A stretch of 56,933 bases of DNA. It comes from Candidatus Zhuqueibacterota bacterium (lineage in GTDB: Bacteria > Zhuqueibacterota > Zhuqueibacteria > Thermofontimicrobiales > Thiofontviventaceae). The notes beneath the pieces are model-generated. The model had not been told where the DNA came from. It saw nothing but the letters and a program-made list of their open reading frames with translations, and ran no database searches. The number at the start of each line of letters is the position of its first letter. Positions within the stretch are counted from its first letter, which is position 1. This document shows positions 6,635 to 13,190 of the stretch, in pieces. The position numbers and the translations under genes were made by a program. The DNA lies in contig JAFGDW010000077.1 in the NCBI GenBank assembly GCA_016931935.1, forward strand, positions 1 through 56,933. Direction: 5' to 3'.

Positions 6635-7966
6635 ATGCGATTAAAAATTCTATCACTATTAAATGTGTGCATTGGTATAATTGGCTTAATATATTTTACC
6701 GGATGCGCAGATAAGTACAAACCGACTGCTAATGAATTTGTATCGCTGCAGGAATCAAGTTGCACCCACTGTCATCTTAATTCCGATTTACTAAAAGAAG
6801 TCGCTGAACCCATCGATCATGGCACGGGTGAAGCAGGCGAGGGCTGAGGCGGCGAGGTGTCTCAGTTAGAGGCATGGGAAATGGTTTATGTGTCCGAATC
6901 CTTCTTAAATTCTTCACACGGAAAAATCGAATGCGTCGCCTGCCACCAGGGTGATCCTGACGCCAGCGACAAGGCCGATGCTCATAAAAATATCATTGCG
7001 CTTCCCAGCGATAACGCAAGTGTGTTCTGTGCCGGTTGCCATAGTGATATCTCTGCACGTTCTGCGTCATCTTTGCATTCCAATACCAACGGCTATTTCA
7101 AACGGATCGAAAACCGATTGGGTTACAGTATTGAAACCAATGCTCAACTTATGGGAAAATTCAATGCCGAATGCGGTAAATGTCATGCCAGTTGCGGCCA
7201 ATGTCATGTTTCACGTCCGGTGTCGGTGAACGGCGGATTTTTGAAAGGTCATTTATTTGGTGAACCCGAACGTGATAATAATTGCACTGCCTGTCATGGC
7301 AGCCGGGTTGGCGCTGAGTATTTGGGGCAGAATGAAGGGTATGCGGCCGATGCCCATCGTTATAAACCCGGCGGTAGCCATTGCACATTTTGTCATGACG
7401 GTAATGAAATGCATAGCAGCGGTCAGCTCTTCGATTATCGCTATTCGGATACGGACATGCCGCGTTGTGAAGATTGTCACGATGATGTTAAATCAACGAA
7501 TGAGTATCATCAAACACACTGGGCAAGTGAATCCACGCCAAGCCTGTCGTGCCATGTATGCCATTCCCAACCGTACAAAAGTTGCAATGGCTGCCACACT
7601 GGTGGCGCCGGAATTACCGGGAATTCTTATTTTAAATTCAAAATTGCCAAAAATAATTTCAACCTGGAAACAGCAAACCGAACTTACGACTATGTTACCG
7701 TTCGTCATATCCCGATTGTACCTGACACATATGCCAGTTGGGGAATTGCGGATTTACCAAATTTCAGCAGTGAGCCGACCTGGAAATACACCACGCCGCA
7801 TAATATTCAACGGTGGACAGAGCAGACAGATACTCGTACATCCGGTGGAAGTTGTAGTTCAAAATGCCATAAATCCGGCACGTATTATTTGACAACATCC
7901 GATCTTGAAGATTTCGAAAAAGATGCGAATAAAAATATCGTACTTGATGAAGAAATTAACCATTAA
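6635..7966 (+). CDS. Lipoprotein multiheme c-type cytochrome with an in-frame UGA (probable selenocysteine, residue 71)
   Basis: Read through a single in-frame TGA (6845-6847), this is one 443-residue protein. Residues 1-24 form a lipoprotein signal ending FTGC (lipid Cys24). One CTHCH motif precedes the TGA. Nine more CXXCH motifs follow (for example CVACH, CAGCH, CGQCH, CEDCH, CNGCH) plus one CX3CH (CSSKCH), so 10-11 hemes. The UGA context is GEAGEG-U-GGEVSQ. A stem-loop at 6857-6875 fits a bacterial SECIS. The part after the UGA has no signal peptide or independent ribosome site, so it could not mature as a cytochrome alone. GAGG (6625-6628) precedes the ATG. With the rhodanese lipoprotein and beta-barrel downstream it resembles a Geobacter Ext-type outer-membrane conduit. 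The alternative is a nonsense mutation or a sequence error. Confidence 0.8.
6845..6875 (+). promoter_or_regulatory. Candidate bacterial SECIS element after UGA
   Basis: The UGA at 6845-6847 is followed by GTGTCTC (6857-6863) pairing with GAGGCAT (6869-6875), seven pairs including two G-U wobbles, around loop AGTTA (6864-6868). The loop begins 16 nt after the UGA and has G in its second position. Published descriptions of bacterial SECIS elements call for a short apical loop with a G in the first two positions, roughly 16-37 nt from the UGA. The element lies inside coding sequence, as bacterial ones do. Confidence 0.65.
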
Positions 7967-8000
7967 TCATTTATTATCCTTAATTCCGGGAGGTGTTTTT

Positions 8001-8990
8001 ATGTTGAAGAAAGCTTTACTACCCCTGTTGTTGTTAGCGATTGCCCTCATGTTTGTGATTGGTTGCGATGAAGACAATCCGACAGAGCCGAAAAAAGTAA
8101 ATGAGTTTGAACTTGTCGCAGATGCGACTGATGCGTATTTGTCCACGTATACAACCGTGAGCGGCGCTGGAGTGAACGTTTCGATTACGGCATTGTTTGA
8201 TTTATTGACCGATGGCGATACATCCAACGACCCGTTCATTATTGATTACCGCTCTGCAGATCATTACAATTCAAAACACATAAAAGGCGCGGTGAATATT
8301 GCCCTTGCGGATTTAATCACCAAAGTTGATGACGGAACCATTCCCACAAGCAAAAAAATTGTGAATGTGTGTTATAGTGGCCAAACCGCCAGCGTTGCAA
8401 CATCAATGTTGAATATGTTTGGTTTTGATGCGCAGAATCTGCTATTTGGCATGTGCGGTGTGGATACAAGCATTGTCAATGCAAAAGGTTGGGTTAACCA
8501 GATTGCTGCCGATGAACGCGCTCTTGTAAGTGAAGCATCCACAACCACAGCGACTCATGATTTTCCTGTACTCAGCACCGGTAAATCCTCCGCAGCCGAT
8601 ATTATTAAAGCTCAGTTCGCTGCCAAAAGTGTTGCCAGTACATGGGCTGTTTCTGCAAATGATGTGTGGGATAATCCTGCTAACTATTTTGTGATTAACT
8701 ATTGGCCTGCTGATGAATATGTGAATCCGGGACATATCCCCGGCGCGTTTCAGTTCACACCAAAAACAAGCCTGCTTTCAACTTCAACATTGAATCTGTT
8801 GCCAACGGATAAAACCGTTGTGGTGTATTGCTACACAGGCCAAACATCAGCACAGGTCGTTGCCGCATTGAAGGTACTGGGTTACGATGCAAAAAGTCTG
8901 ACTTATGGTGTGAATGGATTTGCCTATAGTTCGTTGTCTAAATCCAAATATACCGTTCCAACTGGTGATTTTAGTGCCATTCTTGAATAA
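8001..8990 (+). CDS. Tandem rhodanese-domain lipoprotein (ExtH-like)
   Basis: 329-residue lipoprotein with signal MLKKALLPLLLLAIALMF and lipobox IGC (Cys near residue 22). Two rhodanese-like domains follow. The first has IIDYRSADHYNSKHIKGAVN and catalytic-loop VCYSGQTA. The second has YWPADEYVNPGHIPGAF and YCYTGQTS, so both loops keep the active-site cysteine. The start at 8001 is set by GGGAGG at 7988-7993; the reading frame extends upstream but overlaps the previous gene. Geobacter extH encodes a rhodanese-like lipoprotein in an outer-membrane conduit cluster, and the same order with cytochromes and a beta-barrel supports an analogous role. Rhodanese chemistry (persulfide or selenide handling) would be interesting next to a selenocysteine cytochrome, but that link is speculative. 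Confidence 0.88.
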   Translation: MLKKALLPLLLLAIALMFVIGCDEDNPTEPKKVNEFELVADATDAYLSTYTTVSGAGVNVSITALFDLLTDGDTSNDPFIIDYRSADHYNSKHIKGAVNIALADLITKVDDGTIPTSKKIVNVCYSGQTASVATSMLNMFGFDAQNLLFGMCGVDTSIVNAKGWVNQIAADERALVSEASTTTATHDFPVLSTGKSSAADIIKAQFAAKSVASTWAVSANDVWDNPANYFVINYWPADEYVNPGHIPGAFQFTPKTSLLSTSTLNLLPTDKTVVVYCYTGQTSAQVVAALKVLGYDAKSLTYGVNGFAYSSLSKSKYTVPTGDFSAILE

Positions 8991-9014
8991 TAATTCAGTG
9001 ATTAGTAGAGTTGA

Positions 9015-9041
9015 TGCAGCCTTCGTAGAATGAAGGCTGCA
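9015..9041 (+). terminator. Strong hairpin after the rhodanese gene
   Basis: TGCAGCCTTC (9015-9024) pairs perfectly with GAAGGCTGCA (9032-9041) around a 7-nt loop, followed by a T-rich stretch. It is a likely terminator or attenuator 25 bases after the stop. Confidence 0.55.
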
Positions 9042-9147
9042 CTGTTGTTCTGTTTGGAGCTGTTTGTCAACTAAAAGCAGGATGCCTGAAATCAGGTACG
9101 GAGCATGCTATACTTAAAACGGTCATATTTTACACATTTATTATGAG

Positions 9148-9236
9148 TGTTATCATCCACTCGCAAGTTGTTAGCCATTGGCTTTTAGTTAACAGCCAAA
9201 GGCCAAAAGCCAAAAGCCGCTTGCAAATTGATAACA
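9148..9236. repeat. Long imperfect intergenic hairpin
   Basis: Nested arms pair in order: TGTTATCA (9148-9155) with TGATAACA (9229-9236), GCAAG (9163-9167) with CTTGC (9220-9224), and TTGGCTTTT (9178-9186) with AAAAGCCAA (9205-9213). This ~90-nt palindromic element occupies the gap between the rhodanese and beta-barrel genes and looks like a dispersed intergenic repeat. Confidence 0.45.
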
Positions 9237-9319
9237 ATGGATTGCAAATAAAAATAACGAATGTTTAATCTATGGCCATAAGTAGATAAAATACTGTACG
9301 ATTTCTGTGACTTGGAAGT

Positions 9320-9335
9320 TTGCACACATCTTGCA
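9320..9335 (+). promoter_or_regulatory. Possible sigma-54 promoter of the beta-barrel gene
   Basis: TTGCACACATCTTGCA matches the -24/-12 consensus with correct 10-bp spacing and a perfect TTGCA at -12. The -25 base is T instead of G (TG at 9321-9322). It is 93 bp upstream of the beta-barrel start. The altered GG makes it only a candidate. Confidence 0.35.
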
Positions 9336-9427
9336 GATAAGTGCTTCATATCCGATTTCAGAAATGAATAGCCGGACGAATGGCTTACAAATAATCTAAA
9401 TCCAACCACTAACCAAGCAGAAATGCC

Positions 9428-10621
9428 ATGACAAAAAAAATCATACCAAGTTGCATGAGTTTTCTAATTGTCTTTCTGGTGGCGTCCACAAGCCCGGCGT
9501 TGGAATTTCACGGCGCAGCATCAAATTCTGTTTACAGCCTGGAAGACACAACAACCCACACCCGATTGTTCCAATATCTTCGATTTTCAGTAGACGCGCC
9601 GTGGGTAAACAAGCTTAAACTTAATATCTCATTGCGTGCATTGACGGATATGAACGAATCGCTGGATTCTGAAGACCGGTTTAAAGCGTATACGTTAAAC
9701 CTGACATACTCGAATCTGTTTAACCGTATGAATATTGTGCTGGGCCGGCAATTCCTGCATCCGGGCACAATTCTTGGCGGACTCGATGGCTTGTATGCCG
9801 ATTACGCGTTTTCTTCAAACATGAAGATTGCAGCTTATACCGGCACGGAGGCCCATTTCATGCGGAGTTTGAAAATCTACGAACTTGAAGATAGTTTTGT
9901 GGCTGGTGGCTTTGTTGAACTGAAACACGTTTATAAATCGCGTTTTCAGGCATTGTATCTGCAAAAAGCCAACAAAGACGATATTTTCTGGCAGATTACC
10001 GGCCTGAATATAGAAAACGCATTAGTGCCCAAAACGAATCTGCAGTTACAAGCGCATTATGATTTACAAAATTCCCGACTACATCGCCTGTTGATAACTG
10101 CACGGCATCAATTGAGTCAAAAGTTGGCATTTTCTGTTGGGATGAAAAATCAATATCCACAGGTATATGCCAATTCTTTTTTCACTATTTTTGATATTGA
10201 TGCCTATAAACAATACAATGCGGCGTGTTCTTACAATATTCTGAATGATTACTTTGTTCAGGGCCAGTTTCAGTATATACAATTTGATGATGAAAACGCC
10301 ACACGCACATATGTAACCCTGAATAACGCCAATGGAAGTATTGGGGTGCTGTATGAATCCGGCTATGCCGGCGAACAGCTTAGTGCTGTGCTGGATTATG
10401 CATATTCGGTTACACCGACACTGCTGGCTTCAATCAGCCTCGATTATTCAAAATACAAAACCGAAACCATTTATGAGTTTGAATCACAAATCGCCAATGC
10501 AGCACGCTTATCATATCGCTTTATGCAAAACTGGTCGGTGGATGTGGAGTATCAATGGCTGACCAATCGCTTTAAAGAGAGTGATTCAAGATTTTTAAAT
10601 CATATTCGTTATCGGTGGTAG
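9428..10621 (+). CDS. Outer-membrane beta-barrel protein of the conduit (ExtI-like position)
   Basis: 397-residue protein with a signal peptide ending about residue 25 (STSPALEFH). It has a low-complexity alternating pattern of short amphipathic strands and a C-terminal aromatic residue (HIRYRW), the signature of an outer-membrane beta-barrel. Strand-like segments recur throughout, enough for 16 or more strands. I cannot assign it to a family by motif. Its place between lipoprotein/periplasmic cytochromes and the rhodanese lipoprotein matches the porin component of porin-cytochrome conduits such as Geobacter ExtI or OmbB and Shewanella MtrB. It would insulate a heme wire across the outer membrane. 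The architecture is confident; the function is inferred from context. Confidence 0.78.
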   Translation: MTKKIIPSCMSFLIVFLVASTSPALEFHGAASNSVYSLEDTTTHTRLFQYLRFSVDAPWVNKLKLNISLRALTDMNESLDSEDRFKAYTLNLTYSNLFNRMNIVLGRQFLHPGTILGGLDGLYADYAFSSNMKIAAYTGTEAHFMRSLKIYELEDSFVAGGFVELKHVYKSRFQALYLQKANKDDIFWQITGLNIENALVPKTNLQLQAHYDLQNSRLHRLLITARHQLSQKLAFSVGMKNQYPQVYANSFFTIFDIDAYKQYNAACSYNILNDYFVQGQFQYIQFDDENATRTYVTLNNANGSIGVLYESGYAGEQLSAVLDYAYSVTPTLLASISLDYSKYKTETIYEFESQIANAARLSYRFMQNWSVDVEYQWLTNRFKESDSRFLNHIRYRW

Positions 10622-10723
10622 AAATTTTATATTGATTAAATTAAGGCGGTGAACATTCCGGTGATTTAGACCTGTTGACCGTAAATGGACGTGTCCAAAT
10701 AGTTCCTCTTTGAAGGGGGACAA

Positions 10724-10757
10724 TTCTGACCTACTCGCTTGCGAGTGTAGATCAGAA
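10724..10757. repeat. Imperfect hairpin upstream of the dodecaheme gene
   Basis: The left arm (10724-10738) and right arm (10741-10757) share TTCTGA/TCAGAA ends and CTAC..TCGC/GCGA..GTAG cores, with a TT loop and a small bulge. It lies in the 212-base gap between the beta-barrel and dodecaheme genes. It may attenuate or stabilise transcripts. No T-run follows. Confidence 0.4.
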
Positions 10758-10833
10758 TCAAGGGGATGTTTACTCCGCAGGATTTAACAAGAATATATAT
10801 CCCATCAAACCATTCGGAACAAGGGATTTCATT

Positions 10834-11715
10834 ATGAAAAAAACGATTAGAGTGTGTCTTGTCCTATTAGGAATTCTGATATTGAGTTATCTGGTTTTTG
10901 CGCAGCAGGTCGAGCTTATCTTTTCCCATAAATATCATGCGGAGCAAGTTGGGGCTGCTTGTACGGACTGCCACCCGGTGGATCAAAGTGATGCGGCTAC
11001 GGATAATTTGCTGCCCGGCATGGATGGTTGTTACACCTGTCATGATGAAAATGAAACTGCGTGTACCTTGTGCCACAAGGACCCGGATAATGCGATTGTT
11101 TATCCGCGCGTGACGTCGTACATTGCCGAATTTTCTCACTCGAAGCATACAGGCGAAAAATTTACTTGTGAGACGTGTCATGAAGGTATCGGAAATAGCG
11201 AGGCCGTGACATCGGAAACGCATCTTCCTAAAATGGATGTGTGTATGAAATGCCACACAGAAATGAATTCAACTGATGATTGTTATACCTGTCACGCCAA
11301 AACAGTAGACTTGAAACCAGCAGACCACGAACTTGATTGGAACAAAGCGCACGGCATTGCTGCTGGTATTGCGGCGGAAAATTGTCGTACTTGTCATACT
11401 GTTAATGCGTGTATCGACTGTCATCAAAAAGATAATCTCGATCACAAAGTTCACCGATTGAATTTTGTGAATAATCACGGAATTGCGGCAAAAGGAAATA
11501 AAGATAATTGCCTGACATGTCATGAAGAGCAGGCGTTTTGTATGGATTGTCACCGGGAACGCATGGTGATGCCGCGTAATCATGCGGCAGCTAATTGGAG
11601 TAATAGTTCCACCGGCGGTGGCCATGCCCGTGCAGCCAGACTTGATCTGGATTCCTGTTTGAGTTGTCATAACGATGCGGCCGGTGATCCGGTATGTGTG
11701 CCCTGTCATCATTAA
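10834..11715 (+). CDS. Periplasmic dodecaheme c-type cytochrome
   Basis: 293 residues with a cleavable signal (MKKTIRVCLVLLGILILSYL, cleavage after VFAQ). Twelve CXXCH motifs are present: CTDCH, CYTCH, CTLCH, CETCH, CMKCH, CYTCH, CRTCH, CIDCH, CLTCH, CMDCH, CLSCH and a terminal CVPCH. Distal histidines are spaced as in cytochrome c3-like bis-His wires (HKYH, FSHSKH, DHKVH). The size and heme density suit the periplasm-facing or intra-barrel heme wire of an outer-membrane conduit. It ends 27 bp before the tetraheme lipoprotein gene, so the two are cotranscribed. An ATG with weak AAGGGA upstream starts it. Confidence 0.92.
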   Translation: MKKTIRVCLVLLGILILSYLVFAQQVELIFSHKYHAEQVGAACTDCHPVDQSDAATDNLLPGMDGCYTCHDENETACTLCHKDPDNAIVYPRVTSYIAEFSHSKHTGEKFTCETCHEGIGNSEAVTSETHLPKMDVCMKCHTEMNSTDDCYTCHAKTVDLKPADHELDWNKAHGIAAGIAAENCRTCHTVNACIDCHQKDNLDHKVHRLNFVNNHGIAAKGNKDNCLTCHEEQAFCMDCHRERMVMPRNHAAANWSNSSTGGGHARAARLDLDSCLSCHNDAAGDPVCVPCHH

Positions 11716-11742
11716 AAAAGATCGATCAAAACAGAGGATATT

Positions 11743-12159
11743 ATGAAATACATTTGGATAATATTGCTAACAGGTCTCGTCGGGTTTATCTGTATCGTCG
11801 GTTGCTCTGAAAATAAAACACCGATAGATAGTGTCTCGCATCCGGAAGGTTGGAATACAAGCGGTAGCGACGTTTTTCATGGTACGAAAGTACTGGAGGT
11901 TGGATATAGCTCGTGTAAAAGCTGTCATGGTACTGACCTACAAGGTGGAAAAACCGGGATCGGTTGTTTTGAGTGTCATCAGACGTATCCGCATCCGAAA
12001 GAGTGGAACTATATCACTGATCCCAATTTCCACGGTACATACATCGCCACACACGGAGGATCGCTAGATTATTGCAAGGGCTGTCATGGCGAAAATCTTG
12101 CGGGTGGTCGAAGTGGCGTTTCATGTTATCGATGCCACACTATAGGCAGTCTTCCATAA
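11743..12159 (+). CDS. Tetraheme lipoprotein cytochrome c
   Basis: 138-residue lipoprotein with signal ending CIVGC (Cys near residue 21). Four CXXCH motifs are arranged as two duplicated halves: CKSCHGTDLQGG followed by CFECH, and CKGCHGENLAGG followed by CYRCH. The internal duplication (each half has an SCHG-x-L-xGG segment and an HGT/FHGT histidine element) suggests it arose from a diheme unit. GAGGA lies just upstream of the ATG. As a lipid-anchored small cytochrome it would sit at the outer membrane, possibly the surface-exposed or periplasm-facing terminus of the conduit. Which side it faces cannot be read from sequence. Confidence 0.9.
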   Translation: MKYIWIILLTGLVGFICIVGCSENKTPIDSVSHPEGWNTSGSDVFHGTKVLEVGYSSCKSCHGTDLQGGKTGIGCFECHQTYPHPKEWNYITDPNFHGTYIATHGGSLDYCKGCHGENLAGGRSGVSCYRCHTIGSLP

Positions 12160-12174
12160 AAATTCGAACTACAT

Positions 12175-12208
12175 ATTTAAATTCCATGGAGGAGGGAGGA
12201 ATTTAAAT
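12175..12208 (+). promoter_or_regulatory. Hairpin with a Shine-Dalgarno-like loop
   Basis: ATTTAAATTCC (12175-12185) and GGAATTTAAAT (12198-12208) form a perfect 11-bp stem whose loop is purine-rich (ATGGAGGAGGGA). It lies between the tetraheme cytochrome and the second DDCPCP TPR gene. It could present or sequester a ribosome site, protect the upstream mRNA or bind a protein. No T-run follows. Confidence 0.4.
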
Positions 12209-12309
12209 TCATTAATGGAGAGATGTTTTTGCATGTGATGGAAGAACATCTCTTTGTGTATCAAGGCTATAATAGAATTATTCATGATAGAAATACGGAC
12301 GAAATTATT

Positions 12310-12786
12310 ATGTCGGAGATGTTGGCAAATCAATATTTTATGGCCCGCAAGTATAAACAGGCATGTGATTTATTCGAGCAGGAAATTGCCAGGGGAGTGA
12401 CGAATAAAAGCATTCGTAGCAAGCTAATTATCTGCTACATTCAGGCTGGCCAGGTAATAGATGCGTGGAAAATATTTGTTGGCCTTGTAGCGGAAGATGT
12501 TGAATTCATTATTAAATTGGATCCCATCCGTGATGATTGTCCATGTCCCGACTTGGTATTCGAACTCGGCAATGGTGTTATAAAAAATCAAAATAATGCC
12601 GATTATTATCTCACCTCAGGTATGATTTGGTTGTATTGCGATGCAAAAAAATCACTGACATATTTAAAAGATGCACTGGCCATTGATCCTCAGAATCAAA
12701 CAATTGCCGGCACTATTTCGATAATAAATTCGTATGTTTGTAATAGTGTTGATTTAGGCAGATCGACGAAAATATCAACACTTTAA
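12310..12786 (+). CDS. Small TPR protein with DDCPCP motif (paralog of 5763-6215)
   Basis: 158-residue helical protein without signal peptide, paralogous to the one at 5763. Shared segments are the N-terminus MSEMLANQYFMARKY, SIRSKLIICYIQ, AWKIFVGLVAEDVEFI, the motif DPIRDDCPCPDLV and SGMIWLYCDAKKSLTYL. The frame is open from 12223, but similarity to the paralog begins exactly at the ATG at 12310, so that start is used. The upstream ATG at 12223 has GGAG only two bases away. It terminates the conduit gene run. Both paralogs bracket the cytochrome genes, so a dedicated cytoplasmic accessory role is likely. The function is unknown. Confidence 0.78.
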   Translation: MSEMLANQYFMARKYKQACDLFEQEIARGVTNKSIRSKLIICYIQAGQVIDAWKIFVGLVAEDVEFIIKLDPIRDDCPCPDLVFELGNGVIKNQNNADYYLTSGMIWLYCDAKKSLTYLKDALAIDPQNQTIAGTISIINSYVCNSVDLGRSTKISTL

Positions 12787-12893
12787 AGGGAGAAGTATTT
12801 TTTTTATACACGAAATAAAATGATGATAAGATATTAAAAAAATGTTGACTTAAATAATATATTTGACTATATTAACTACGTCCGATAGCATTG

Positions 12894-12943
12894 AAAATTT
12901 CAACACTGTAAAAAAATACTTTTATGATAAATGTTGAAATTTT
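12894..12943. promoter_or_regulatory. 12-bp perfect inverted repeat, candidate operator
   Basis: AAAATTTCAACA (12894-12905) and TGTTGAAATTTT (12932-12943) are perfect inverted copies separated by 26 bp. They lie about 250 bp upstream of the cytochrome c/b fusion in an otherwise empty 404-bp gap. The arms could be two operator half-sites or a weak AT-rich hairpin. No sigma-54 or strong sigma-70 promoter was recognised in the gap. Confidence 0.45.
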
Positions 12944-13190
12944 AAACAGACTAAATATTCTCGGACCCATAATCAATTCTGATTCCTCAACCTCACCCAT
13001 GTTGATGAAATCGTAAAATCAGATATGGTAAATTTAATAGATTATTCTGATTATTAGCGCTGAGAGTCATTCATGCCGCTTTTATTAACAACCGTCCTTG
13101 CTGCAAACTTTCACAAAAATCATTGTGTAAATAAATTCATTCTAAAAATTAAAGCTACTTATAAATATTATTTGGGAGGAAAATAACCAC

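Noticed and set aside
6857-7966. GTG at 6857 as the start of a separate cytochrome gene
   Set aside because: There is no ribosome site, no signal peptide and the frame is continuous with the upstream lipoprotein half. A single UGA-containing gene is simpler.
12223-12309. N-terminal extension of the second TPR protein
   Set aside because: Paralog similarity begins exactly at the ATG at 12310. The upstream ATG at 12223 has its GGAG only two bases away.
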